Shown here in pieces: positions 45,597 through 54,486 of a DNA stretch of 64,000 nt. Position numbers and translations under genes: made by a program. This DNA is from an uncultured bacterium (lineage in GTDB: Bacteria; Planctomycetota; UBA1135; GCA-002686595). The DNA is taken from NCBI GenBank assembly GCA_938083085.1, contig CALLKX010000037.1, forward strand, positions 40,320 to 104,319. Direction: 5' to 3'. The notes below the pieces were generated by a model that was not told the DNA's origin, made no database searches, and worked only from the letters and a program-made list of their open reading frames with translations. The first letter of the stretch is position 1, and every line of letters begins with the position of its first letter.

Positions 45597-47414
45597 ATGG
45601 TGCCCCCCCCTTCGATCGACCGACGCCCACCTCGCTTGAGCCCCCTTGGCGTGAGCCCCTTTGGCGTGAGCCCAGCGCTCGGGGCCGCTCTCGGACGCTT
45701 CTTCGACAGCGCCGCGCCCTTCAAGAGCCGCCTCGAGGCGCTGGTCCTGGAGCTCCCGGACGGTGAGTCCGACGAGCTGATGATGCTCATGAAGGAGAGC
45801 CGCGGCGCCTGGGCCATGCTCCTAGACGGCGCTGCCGGCCGCGCGCTCTTCGTCGGGAATTCGTTCTCGGGAACGCCCGTGGCCCTCGGCACCCTGGGAT
45901 TCGAAGTCACGGTCCTCGAGCGTGAGCCTGCGAGGCTCCGATTCGCCCTCGAGCGCGCGGCAGCGCTGGCCCCCGGGTCCTCCAACGCGGTGGCCGGTGG
46001 AGACTGCGCGACGCTGCCTTTCATGGACCGGAGCTTCGACCTCGTCGTCCTCGAGGGCGGCCTCCCCTCGCCAGCCACAGGGTGGGGCTTCTCGGCGGAA
46101 GAGCTCCGCCGCGTCTGTCGGCGCGAGCTGATCATCACGGCCGACAACCGCCTCGGCTACAAGCGGTCCACCGGCCGCCGTGGCGCCTTCAGGCGCCACC
46201 CGCTCCACCTGCTCAGAGAGATCCTCAAGCCTTCACGCGGAGAGCGAACGCTCCCGGGCACGCGCGCCGCTGGGCGCGGCGCCTGGAAGGAGGCGGAGGT
46301 GTACTCGCTCTACCCCCACGCCCGGGAGTTCAGCCACGTGGTCGCCCTCGACCACCCGCGACCGCGGCTCACCATCGGGCCGAGGGAGCGCAAGAACCGG
46401 CTGAAGATGCTGGGCGCGAGCCTGGGCCTGTTCCCGTGGCTGACGCCCTCGTTCGCCGTCCACTCCAGGCGCACCGCGACCGGAGCGAGCCGGATCCAAC
46501 GCCTGCTCGAGCACGTCGCTGCGGCCTGTGGGGAGCCGCGGCCCGAGGTCGACATGCTGGTCGCCACGCGGAGCAACGACGCGCTGATGCACACCGCGCT
46601 GGACGGTTGCCCGGGAAAGGAGGGGCGCTGGACGGTCCATGTCGCGCTGCAACCCGCCAAGCGACGCATGGTCGAGCAGCATCACGCGTGGCTCGCGCGA
46701 GTCCGCGCCCGGCACCCTGGCGTCCCTGTCCCCGAGCCGCTGTTCCACGGCGTGATCGAAGGCGCAGAGGTCGCGGTCGAGCGGAGGGTCGACGGGCTCA
46801 ACGGGACGGACCTGACCGGCCAACGGCAACTCACAGAGCGGATGTTCCGTGACGCCTCGGAGCAGCTCGTGCACCTCCTCGAACCGCAGGCGACGACGCT
46901 GGACGGCGAGCTCTTCGAGACCATGCTGCAGCCGCGCTTTGACATCGTGCTCGGCCTCATCGCGAGCGAGGCGACCCGCCGTCGAGTCGAGGAGATGATC
47001 GCGCGCGCCCGGGATCAGCTCGTCGGCCGACCGCTTCGGCTCGGCGTCTACCACGCCGACCTGCGCGCGAAGCACCTGCAGGTATCCGGCGACGGTTCGA
47101 TCCTCGGCTACCTGGATTGGGGCGCCAGCGAAGAGCGTTTCCTCCCGTTGATCGACCTGCTGCACCTCATCATTCACCAGCGCAAGCAGGAGACTGGCGG
47201 CTCGTTCGGCGCGGCCTGGCGCGCGATTCTCGCCCCCGAGCAGCGACGCCCAACGGAGCAGCGCGCTCTCGAGGGCTACCTTGACGCCGCAGCGATGGAC
47301 CACGACCTGCTCCCGGTCCTCCTCGAGCTCTACCCCGCCCTCGTGGCGGGAATGGCGGAGCTGAACTGGGACTACTCACGGCCCGACTGGGTCCGTCGTC
47401 AGTTCGACCTGTGA
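45597..47414 (+). CDS. Methyltransferase fused to aminoglycoside-phosphotransferase-like domain
   Basis: A 605-residue two-domain protein. Residues 50-230 resemble a class I methyltransferase, with GRALFVGNSFSGTPVALGTLGFEVTVLER (SAM loop region) and SFDLVVLEGGLP. Residues 320-600 resemble an APH-type kinase: LGVYHADLRAKHLQVSGDGSILGYLDWG matches the catalytic loop and metal Asp, but the loop's usual Asn is His (H-x-D-x4-H), so kinase activity is doubtful. Methyltransferase plus kinase is the domain pair of the glycan terminator WbdD, and similar fusions occur in surface-polysaccharide clusters. The first 30 residues include a short DNA duplication (two copies of a 15-base unit). Confidence 0.72.
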   Translation: MVPPPSIDRRPPRLSPLGVSPFGVSPALGAALGRFFDSAAPFKSRLEALVLELPDGESDELMMLMKESRGAWAMLLDGAAGRALFVGNSFSGTPVALGTLGFEVTVLEREPARLRFALERAAALAPGSSNAVAGGDCATLPFMDRSFDLVVLEGGLPSPATGWGFSAEELRRVCRRELIITADNRLGYKRSTGRRGAFRRHPLHLLREILKPSRGERTLPGTRAAGRGAWKEAEVYSLYPHAREFSHVVALDHPRPRLTIGPRERKNRLKMLGASLGLFPWLTPSFAVHSRRTATGASRIQRLLEHVAAACGEPRPEVDMLVATRSNDALMHTALDGCPGKEGRWTVHVALQPAKRRMVEQHHAWLARVRARHPGVPVPEPLFHGVIEGAEVAVERRVDGLNGTDLTGQRQLTERMFRDASEQLVHLLEPQATTLDGELFETMLQPRFDIVLGLIASEATRRRVEEMIARARDQLVGRPLRLGVYHADLRAKHLQVSGDGSILGYLDWGASEERFLPLIDLLHLIIHQRKQETGGSFGAAWRAILAPEQRRPTEQRALEGYLDAAAMDHDLLPVLLELYPALVAGMAELNWDYSRPDWVRRQFDL

Positions 47415-47571
47415 GCTATGCGCGGCGAAGCGCCGCTGACACGCACCGTCCCACCCACCGCGAGGGGGCGTCTGTCGCAGACTGGCCCACGAATGCCGAT
47501 TCCATCGGGCGCCTCAAGGAACCGCCAGCCCGGCGACGAAGACGGGGGCTGCGGAGGAAGCAGGGCGACCC

Positions 47572-48153
47572 TTGAAGACACAGACACTCAGCGGATCCCA
47601 TCGGGATCGCGGCACACGAGGGTTTACCCTCGTCGAGGTGATGATCGCTGTGATCGTTGGGACCGTCGCCACCTCCATTCTCTCTGCCTCGTTGACCGCC
47701 GCGGTGACCAGCACCGTCATCCGCCAGCAGCGGGTCGTGGCCGCGGAGAGCGCGGTGAACTGCATGGAGCAGATTCGGTCCATGCCGATGTCACTGGTCT
47801 TCGCCCTCTTCAACGAGGACCCCTCCGATGACCCCAGCGGTGAAGGCACCGCCTTCGGCGCCTTCTTCGATGTGGAGGGCCTGGCTCCGGTTCTCGATGA
47901 ACACGGACAGCCGCGACCCACCGGACAGGTCCTGCTTCCCGGCGATGGAGCGACCCTCGACGAGACCCTGGATCAGCCTCAGTTCGGTCTCCCCAGGGAC
48001 CTGGACGGCGACCTCAAGGTCCTCCCAGGAGACCGGTCCGACGATTACCTCGTCCTCCCGGTCACCGTGCGGATCGAATGGCGAACCAAGCTCGGCGACC
48101 GCACCTTGGAGGTCTCTACCCTCCTCGTGAACCTGGAGAAGTTCGACGGATGA
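47572..48153 (+). CDS. Prepilin-like protein (pseudopilin) 1
   Basis: A 193-residue protein with TTG start after GGAGGAAGC. The class III signal is plain: RGFTLVEVMIAVIVGTVATSIL, cleaved after the Gly by prepilin peptidase, with Glu5 of the mature protein present. A short hydrophobic helix is followed by an acidic C-terminal domain. It is the first gene of a four-gene overlapping unit and should be a minor pilin or type II secretion pseudopilin (GspI/PilV-like). Confidence 0.87.
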   Translation: MKTQTLSGSHRDRGTRGFTLVEVMIAVIVGTVATSILSASLTAAVTSTVIRQQRVVAAESAVNCMEQIRSMPMSLVFALFNEDPSDDPSGEGTAFGAFFDVEGLAPVLDEHGQPRPTGQVLLPGDGATLDETLDQPQFGLPRDLDGDLKVLPGDRSDDYLVLPVTVRIEWRTKLGDRTLEVSTLLVNLEKFDG

Positions 48154-48755
48154 GGGTCCAGCATCACCGCGCCGGATACACGCTAGTGGAGGTCTTGATC
48201 GCGATCGCGATCCTCGTCCTCCTGTCGATCAACATCGCGATGCTCCTCCGCGCCGGCCGCGCCGCAGCGGTCACCGGGACCTTGAACGCGAGGATGTCCA
48301 ACGAGCTCAACCAGACGGTGGACCGGATCTCGCTCGCGCTCATGGGCGCAGACGCAGCCGCGCTCGACGGCCCTCAGCTCAAGCCGCTCTCATCCGAGTA
48401 TGTCCGCTTTCAAGCCTGCCTCGGAGTCGAGGCGAGCGGCGTGATCCATGGCCCCCTCGAGGAGATCCAGTGGCACCCGACGAGCGGGGACTCGGGGCGC
48501 ATCCTTTGGCGTGAGAACCCGTCGAGCGAAGAGGAGCGGCGGGTCGTCTGGTCCACCGCCGTCCCCTCCTCTTACATGCACGAGATCCCGGGCAACGGCC
48601 TCGATGACAACGGTAACGCCATCGACGACGAGGCCGGCCTCGCCTTCACGATGGACGGTCCGCGGGTAGATATTCACGTCACCATCGAGCGCCTCGGACA
48701 CGACGGCCGGCCCCTTCCAATGCAGCGAACCCAGCATGTCTTCTGCCGGAACTGA
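48150..48755 (+). CDS. Prepilin-like protein (pseudopilin) 2
   Basis: A 201-residue protein whose ATG overlaps the previous stop (ATGA). The signal is AGYTLVEVLIAIAILVLLSIN, with Glu5. The C-terminal part contains GNGLDDNGNAIDDEAGLAF, an Asp/Asn-rich loop that may bind calcium as in some GspJ/PilW-like minor pilins. Calcium binding is a guess from composition. Confidence 0.87.
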   Translation: MRVQHHRAGYTLVEVLIAIAILVLLSINIAMLLRAGRAAAVTGTLNARMSNELNQTVDRISLALMGADAAALDGPQLKPLSSEYVRFQACLGVEASGVIHGPLEEIQWHPTSGDSGRILWRENPSSEEERRVVWSTAVPSSYMHEIPGNGLDDNGNAIDDEAGLAFTMDGPRVDIHVTIERLGHDGRPLPMQRTQHVFCRN

Positions 48756-48761
48756 TCGCCG

Positions 48762-50615
48762 ATGAAGGTAAGGACTCGACCTCAGCCGCGCCGCCGCGGT
48801 GCCGCCCTGATCCTGTCGCTCCTCGCGGTTCTCGCCGTGGGCGCGATCAGCGCGACGCTCCGCAAGGTCCAGTCCTCGATCGATGGCAATCAGCGGTTCA
48901 GCCTCGACCGGCGCACGGCGCTGTACGTGGCTGAGGCCGGCATCGCAGAGTCGACGCTTGCTATCAGTCAGGGGAAGAGCGGCGCCCTGGCGTCCGAGAC
49001 GATCCCAGCCGCCTTCGCAGACGGGGTCTATTGGGTGGAGGCAAAGGACCGCTCGGACGGCTCCATCGAGCTACGCTGCACCGCTCAAGTACGCACGGCG
49101 GAGTTCGTGCTGCGCACCATCATCGTCCCGAACCTGAACCCGATCACGAGCCGCGGCTTCTACGGGATCGAGGGCGTCACCGTCGGTCGCGGCACGCTCG
49201 TGGATGGCTTCGATGCGTCGCTCGGGACCTACGACTCCCAGGTCACGGCGACCCACCCTCACCGGACGACAGGGCTCAAGGGGAAGCTGGGCTCGCTCGG
49301 CCCGCTGGACTTCGACGGAGCCAGCTCCAGCGAGGCTTCAACGGAGTCGTTTACCTGGGAGGAGTGGCTTGTCGAGCCTCCCTCGAAGGAGCCCAGCGAG
49401 GGTGCTCGGCGGCCGAGGCCGACCTCCAGCGGAGCACCGACTGCGGATCCGGGTTCGGGTTCTACCGCGGGGTCCACGGTGGGCCTTGCGAGTGGCTCAA
49501 CCTCCGGTCTCGCCACACTGATCCACGCAGATGTGGACGGCTTTGTGCTCTCATCGGGCGACGCCGTCTTCGAGGGCGTCATCGACCTCCAAGCGGCCGG
49601 CTTCATCCCCCCGCCGACCCTCTATCCGTCCACAGCCGTCTCCATCGCTGGGGACCACGTGGTGACCGGTTCTCAGGTCGGCCTCGGCTTCGATTCGAGC
49701 GTCGAGATCACCGGGGACCTCATCCTCGCCACAGGCGCCAGCCTGCGATTGAACGGGCCGCTCGTCCTCGGCGCGGAGGTCCTGCGGCTGCAGGAGGGGG
49801 CGACACTCCAGTTCGATGACTCGAAGGGGCCCATCTACATCCACCTCGCGGGTGGCATACAGAGCGCGGCTTCAACCCGGCTGGTCTCCCTCGCAGAGGA
49901 GCCCGACGCTCACGGAACGGCTCTCTTTATCAGTCCGCCTGAAGGCGTTCGAGCGAACTCCACGCTGCCGCCGTCCGGGAGGTTCCATGGGGCCCTGTAC
50001 GCTCCAGGAGATCGGGTCGTCGTGCCCGCGAGCCTCCGTTGGCTGGGCGCCATCACCGCTCGGACCCTGGAGACCGCACCGGGTGCGCGTCTCAGCTACG
50101 ACATGAGGATGGCGACGGGCGGCCAGGGGACCGCTGCGACCCCCCACATTGTCTCCTGGCAGATCATCCCTGTGGGAGATGGGCTCGCTCGCCGGCTCGC
50201 CGTCGATCCGCGACAGCTCCTGCGGCTTCGGGGGATCACCCCCGTGCCCTCATCCGCAGCGGCACCCGAGTCGGAGTGCGAGGTGATCCTCCTCGACAGC
50301 TCCGGGGCGCCCGAGACCTATGCGGGGCCAGTCGAAGGACTCCCCCACTCGGCAAGCCGCCTCATGCAGCTGCGCTGGCTCGACCCACGGGATGGGACCC
50401 TGCGCCGCTGGATGCGCCCGGCCGGTGCAGACGTGGATCACCACATCAGCGCCTACCGAAGCAAGCTGGAGCAGATCCGCGATGCCCTGCAGGGCGCTTC
50501 GCCAATCGACCGTCTCCTCACCAAGGAGGAGTTGGAGTTCGCGGCTCGAACTCTAGAGACCGCTGACCTGATGAAGCCGATCCCCATGACACCTGACGGA
50601 GCGCTCTTCAGATGA
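48762..50615 (+). CDS. PilX-like minor pilus protein with large C-terminal domain
   Basis: A 617-residue protein. The N-terminus (RRRGAALILSLLAVLAVGAISATLRKVQ, then RRTALYVAEAGIAES) is the PilX-type anchor used by GspK/PilX-like components. A Ser/Gly/Thr-rich linker (around residues 225-250) separates a first domain from a long one with repeated beta segments (GDLILATGASLRLNGPLVLGAEVL), resembling polymer- or DUF-type beta-solenoids. The C-terminal ~160 residues are helical. Such proteins cap pseudopilus tips. It overlaps the next gene by four bases. Confidence 0.75.
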   Translation: MKVRTRPQPRRRGAALILSLLAVLAVGAISATLRKVQSSIDGNQRFSLDRRTALYVAEAGIAESTLAISQGKSGALASETIPAAFADGVYWVEAKDRSDGSIELRCTAQVRTAEFVLRTIIVPNLNPITSRGFYGIEGVTVGRGTLVDGFDASLGTYDSQVTATHPHRTTGLKGKLGSLGPLDFDGASSSEASTESFTWEEWLVEPPSKEPSEGARRPRPTSSGAPTADPGSGSTAGSTVGLASGSTSGLATLIHADVDGFVLSSGDAVFEGVIDLQAAGFIPPPTLYPSTAVSIAGDHVVTGSQVGLGFDSSVEITGDLILATGASLRLNGPLVLGAEVLRLQEGATLQFDDSKGPIYIHLAGGIQSAASTRLVSLAEEPDAHGTALFISPPEGVRANSTLPPSGRFHGALYAPGDRVVVPASLRWLGAITARTLETAPGARLSYDMRMATGGQGTAATPHIVSWQIIPVGDGLARRLAVDPRQLLRLRGITPVPSSAAAPESECEVILLDSSGAPETYAGPVEGLPHSASRLMQLRWLDPRDGTLRRWMRPAGADVDHHISAYRSKLEQIRDALQGASPIDRLLTKEELEFAARTLETADLMKPIPMTPDGALFR

Positions 50616-51892
50616 CCAGAGCAGCCCTCCTCCTCATGGCGACCACCCTGGCCATCAGCACAGCCGCGGCCAAGGACTCGGAGTCGCCTCCGGATTCGTT
50701 GGCGACGAGGATCGAAGAGACCCGCGACGGAGACCTCGCGGTGAACGACCTCGCCATCCTCCTCCTCGAGGCCGAAATGGACGCCGTGACCGCCTGGCTG
50801 AAGGACGTCTCCCTGGCGTCGAACGAGGCCACCAGCCCGCGGAGCGCGAGACCTCAACGCCTGCTGACGAAGGCGAAGCTCGTACCCGGGATCATCCGGG
50901 GCCTGATCTCACGGCAGGAGATCCCCGCCGAGGCCAGGGCGCACGCCCTCGCCGTGGGCGTCGAGATCCTGCACGCCGGCGGCACGCCGGCTGACTTCCG
51001 TCAGCTCGTAAGACTCGTCACCAGCGCGGGCAAGCTCGACCCCCGCCGCGCGGGCAAGGCGCCTTCCAGCCTCCGCAGGTGCCTGTTGGATGCCACGTCG
51101 CTTCGACTCTATTCGTTCCCCGACCTTGAACGCCTCTACCAAGTGGCTCCTGATCCGCTTGCGCGGGCGATCCTCGACGGGGTCGCGGGGGGAGCGGACC
51201 CCGAGTACTCCGCAAGGGCGCTGGCGAGGCTGCTCGGCCTACTCCCTGCCCGCGACCCAGCGGTCCTCAACCGACTCCACCTCGCGCTTCAGCGGGCTCG
51301 CGCCGGGTCCAACCCCGGGGTCGCGGACCGAGTGGCGCCCTACCTCGACGACGCACGAACATTCGCACGCCACGAGGCCGCCGGATGCCTCGCGAGGACC
51401 GGTGAGCGAGCCCATGTTCAACCCCTTATCGAGCGACTGGAGGACTCCGAGCTCGCCGTCCGAATCGCCGCACAGACGGCGCTGCACGAGCTGACGGGCA
51501 TGGCCCTTCCCGCTCATCCTCAACGCTGGCGCGGCTGGTTCGACGAGCAGCTCGCATGGTGGGACTCGGAGGGCCAGTCCCAGCTCGACGAGCTGCGGTT
51601 TGCCTCTCGCACCGGGCAGCTGACCATCCTTCGGGACGTCTCCACCAAGCGGCTCTTCCACGACGAGATCGCCGAGGGAGTCGCTGAGCTGCTGCGGGGA
51701 GGGGATGCGGCCACTCAGTGCCTCGCGCTGAGTGCCCTGGGCACCCTGCGCTCCCCCTCCACCCTCGACCTCGTCGACTCCTACGAGGCCCACCCCGACC
51801 CTGACGTGCGGGCCGCTTCCCGGGCTGCGCTTCGGTCCTACCAGCAGGCTCAGACCTGCAGAAGCCGCAGCTCTGGAAGCACGGCTCGCTGA
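50612..51892 (+). CDS. Exported HEAT-repeat protein
   Basis: A 426-residue protein with signal peptide (MTRAALLLMATTLAISTAAA). The rest is alpha-helical repeats; clear HEAT-type units are ARHEAAGCLARTGERAHVQPLIERLEDSELAVRIAAQTAL and CLALSALGTLRSPSTLDLV...DVRAASRAAL. Its ATG overlaps the PilX-like gene stop (ATGA at 50612-50615), so it is co-translated with the pseudopilins and may help assemble or sense the pilus. Partner unknown. Confidence 0.8.
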   Translation: MTRAALLLMATTLAISTAAAKDSESPPDSLATRIEETRDGDLAVNDLAILLLEAEMDAVTAWLKDVSLASNEATSPRSARPQRLLTKAKLVPGIIRGLISRQEIPAEARAHALAVGVEILHAGGTPADFRQLVRLVTSAGKLDPRRAGKAPSSLRRCLLDATSLRLYSFPDLERLYQVAPDPLARAILDGVAGGADPEYSARALARLLGLLPARDPAVLNRLHLALQRARAGSNPGVADRVAPYLDDARTFARHEAAGCLARTGERAHVQPLIERLEDSELAVRIAAQTALHELTGMALPAHPQRWRGWFDEQLAWWDSEGQSQLDELRFASRTGQLTILRDVSTKRLFHDEIAEGVAELLRGGDAATQCLALSALGTLRSPSTLDLVDSYEAHPDPDVRAASRAALRSYQQAQTCRSRSSGSTAR

Positions 51893-51939
51893 GCCCCCGG
51901 GCCGCCAAGAGCTCCTCGCCTCCCCCCGGCCCAGCAACT

Positions 51940-51980
51940 CTCCTGGAGGCGGAACCGCCTGTATCGCCGCCCCCCAGGAG
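51940..51980. repeat. Hairpin with nested arms upstream of the signalling operon
   Basis: CTCCTGG (51940-51946) pairs with CCAGGAG (51974-51980), and GGCGG/CCGCC pair inside. It lies between the HEAT-repeat gene and the HAMP-like gene and may end the pilus operon or mark the next promoter region. Confidence 0.35.
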
Positions 51981-52057
51981 GAAGACCGAATCGCCTCAAG
52001 GTGGATTCTCCTGACTTCCGATCCACCCAAGGGAGTCCCGCACTCCCTCCCTTCCCC

Positions 52058-52564
52058 ATGGCTCAGAGATTCAGACGACGGCGCAAGCTGATTCAACCAG
52101 GGCTCCAGCTCCGGCTGAGCGCCAAGTTCCTGGGGCTCATCGTTCTGATGCTTGGCCTGCAGTACATCCTGCTGGAATCACTCCTTCATCAGGCGGCGAA
52201 CCGACTCCCGGCCAACAGCGGCTGGTTTGCCGACGAGACGGCCTCCATCGGGATCGAGCTGCTCGGCTGGTCCGCGCTGGTCTTCCTCCCCCTGACGTTC
52301 CTCGTTGGTGTGATCGGGAGCTTCCGCTTCGCCGGCCCCCTGTATCGCTTCGACCGGTTCCTCAATGCCGTGATCGCGGGCGAGCGCCCCGACGACATCC
52401 GGCTGCGCGCTGGGGATGAGCTGATGGATCTGGCGAACCTCCTGAACGAGGCGACCCTCCCCATCCGAGAGGGAAGACCCATCGGCAAGCAAGAGCCGGG
52501 AGCAGACCCAGAGAGCGGGGCCCAAGAAGCGACCCAAGAAGCGACCCGGAGGACGGCCGCCTGA
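52058..52564 (+). CDS. Two-pass membrane protein with HAMP-like cytoplasmic end
   Basis: A 168-residue protein. Two hydrophobic helices (LSAKFLGLIVLMLGLQYILLES and ELLGWSALVFLPLTFLVGVIGSF) flank a short outside loop. The segment FAGPLYRFDRFLNAVIAGERPDDIRLRAGDELMDLANLLNEA looks like a HAMP linker with the typical P and acidic DELMDL. No enzymatic domain follows. It precedes the sensor kinase by 11 bases and could act as an accessory sensor. ATG at 52058 is preferred; a GTG at 52001 is open but gives an odd tail. Confidence 0.7.
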   Translation: MAQRFRRRRKLIQPGLQLRLSAKFLGLIVLMLGLQYILLESLLHQAANRLPANSGWFADETASIGIELLGWSALVFLPLTFLVGVIGSFRFAGPLYRFDRFLNAVIAGERPDDIRLRAGDELMDLANLLNEATLPIREGRPIGKQEPGADPESGAQEATQEATRRTAA

Positions 52565-52575
52565 CGGCGCCACTC

Positions 52576-54486
52576 ATGTCTCTCAAGGTCAAGATCGCCT
52601 CGATCATCTCAGCGCTGGTCCTCTTCGTGTCCGTCGCTGGCGCCCTGGTCCACTACTCGGTCTTCTCGAGCACCTTCGAGTCGCTTGAGGAGGAGCAAGT
52701 GATCGCGGACCTCGAGGAAGTCAACAGGGCCTTCAATGCCGAGATCCGCGACCTGGAACGGATCACGCGGTGGTACACCGGTTCGACAACCAGCCCGCCC
52801 CACTCCTCGGACTCCGCGCCAACGCCGGAGAGCGTCATCGGACAGGAGCTGGACTTGCTGCTCTTCTGCGACGCCAACGGCGCAGTGAGGCACCAGACCG
52901 TGCTCGACCCGCAGGATCGAACATCGATCACCCTCGAGGAGTTCCCTGAGACGCTGAGCCAGCGCCACCCCGCGCTGGCGTGGGCGAACTCGATGCTTGC
53001 GCCCCAGGGTCTGAAGTCGAGTGGCTTCCTTGCGACGTCACGGGGGCCGCTTTGCCTCGCCTCAGCGGCCTACCCGCTCGACGGCGGCTTCGTCATCGCT
53101 GGGCGCTTTGTCTTCGACACGGTTCGAGACCGCATCGGCCAGAACACGGGCAAGCTCTTCGACGTCTGGCAAGTCGGCGGTCCACGGACCATGCCTGAGG
53201 ACGTCCGTCAGCGCCTCGACGAGATCACAAGCGCGGCCAATCCCGTGCTGGATGCCCGGGTCGATTCGGGCCGGATCGTGGCGTACTCCACCGTTGCGGA
53301 CCTCCTGCAGCGCCCCACGATCGTCATCCGGGCGAACGCCGAGCGGCGGGTCTCGAAGGCTGGAGAAGCGGCGATGACTTCTGGCGCCATCCTCGTCGCC
53401 ACGATGGGCTTCATCGTCCTCCTCTGCCTGATCCTGATCCTCAACCACCTCGTGCTCAAGCCCATCTTGGAGCTGACCGAGCACGCCGAGAAGACGGGCG
53501 CTAGTGAGGACTTCCATGCGCGCCTCAACACGTCCCGCGACGACGAGTTTGGGACGCTCGGGCGCGGCTTCGACCAGATGATGGTCCGCCTCGAGAAGGC
53601 CCGTGGGGATCTGCTCGAGACGGCTCGTACGGCCGGCAAGAGCGAGCTTGCCACCGGCATCCTCCACAACGTCGGCAACGTCCTGAACAGCGTGAACATC
53701 TCTGCGGCCCTCGTCGGCCAGCGGATCGATGAGCTCTGCATTCACGACCTGGAGCGGCTTGCAGCCGTCCTCTCCGAGCACGCCGAGGACCTCCCTACGT
53801 TCCTCACCTCTGACCCGCGCGGGAAGCACATCGAGCCGTTCCTCGGCGCCCTCGTCAAGCAACTGAAGGAGGAGCGCTCCTCCATACGGGACGAGGTCCA
53901 GTCGCTCAGCGACGGGGTCGAACACATCTGCGAGCTGATCAAGAGCCAGCAGGGGATCGCCAAGAAGACCAGCCTGCGCGAGTTCACCAACCTTGCTGAC
54001 CGGTTTGACGAGGCCCTCATGATCACGCAGAGGGCTCAGGGAGAATCCTCTCAGCTCGTGGTCATCAAGCGCTATGAGCAGCTGCCAGAGGTCGAGATCG
54101 ACAAGCACCGCCTGCTGGAGATCCTGGTCAACCTCATCCAGAACGCGCGCCAGGCCACCAGCGGGCCCAGCCAGGAGGTCCTTCTGGAGCTCCGGAGAAG
54201 CGACGGCGGGATGATCGCGCTTTCCGTCGCCGACAACGGCTGCGGGATCGCGAAGGAGGACCTCATCCGGATCTTCTCCATGGGCTTCACAACCCGCGAT
54301 GACGGGCACGGATTCGGGCTCCACTCCTGCGCGAACGTTGCCAAGGAGATGGGCGGCAGCCTGCGGGTCCATAGCGACGGCAACGGGCGCGGCGCGTGCT
54401 TCATCCTCGAGGTTCCCGAGTGCCCGGCCGGCCGGCCCGAGGCGACCCCCGAGAGCGGCTCGGTCCACCATGGAGGTGCCGCATGA
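52576..54486 (+). CDS. Membrane sensor histidine kinase (periplasmic sensor, HAMP, HisKA, HATPase)
   Basis: A 636-residue transmembrane kinase. First helix IASIISALVLFVSVAGALVHYSVF, a CHASE4-like periplasmic domain to about residue 270, second helix ILVATMGFIVLLCLILIL, a HAMP domain (LVLKPILELTEHAEKTG...DEFGTLGRGFDQM). The phospho-accepting His364 is in ELATGILHNVGNVLNSVN, the non-standard H-box of the H-N-x-G-N type. The HATPase domain has N box NLIQNARQA, G1 DNGCGI and G2 GHGFGLHSC. Its stop overlaps the next gene, a response regulator, and the two very likely form a pair. Confidence 0.9.
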   Translation: MSLKVKIASIISALVLFVSVAGALVHYSVFSSTFESLEEEQVIADLEEVNRAFNAEIRDLERITRWYTGSTTSPPHSSDSAPTPESVIGQELDLLLFCDANGAVRHQTVLDPQDRTSITLEEFPETLSQRHPALAWANSMLAPQGLKSSGFLATSRGPLCLASAAYPLDGGFVIAGRFVFDTVRDRIGQNTGKLFDVWQVGGPRTMPEDVRQRLDEITSAANPVLDARVDSGRIVAYSTVADLLQRPTIVIRANAERRVSKAGEAAMTSGAILVATMGFIVLLCLILILNHLVLKPILELTEHAEKTGASEDFHARLNTSRDDEFGTLGRGFDQMMVRLEKARGDLLETARTAGKSELATGILHNVGNVLNSVNISAALVGQRIDELCIHDLERLAAVLSEHAEDLPTFLTSDPRGKHIEPFLGALVKQLKEERSSIRDEVQSLSDGVEHICELIKSQQGIAKKTSLREFTNLADRFDEALMITQRAQGESSQLVVIKRYEQLPEVEIDKHRLLEILVNLIQNARQATSGPSQEVLLELRRSDGGMIALSVADNGCGIAKEDLIRIFSMGFTTRDDGHGFGLHSCANVAKEMGGSLRVHSDGNGRGACFILEVPECPAGRPEATPESGSVHHGGAA

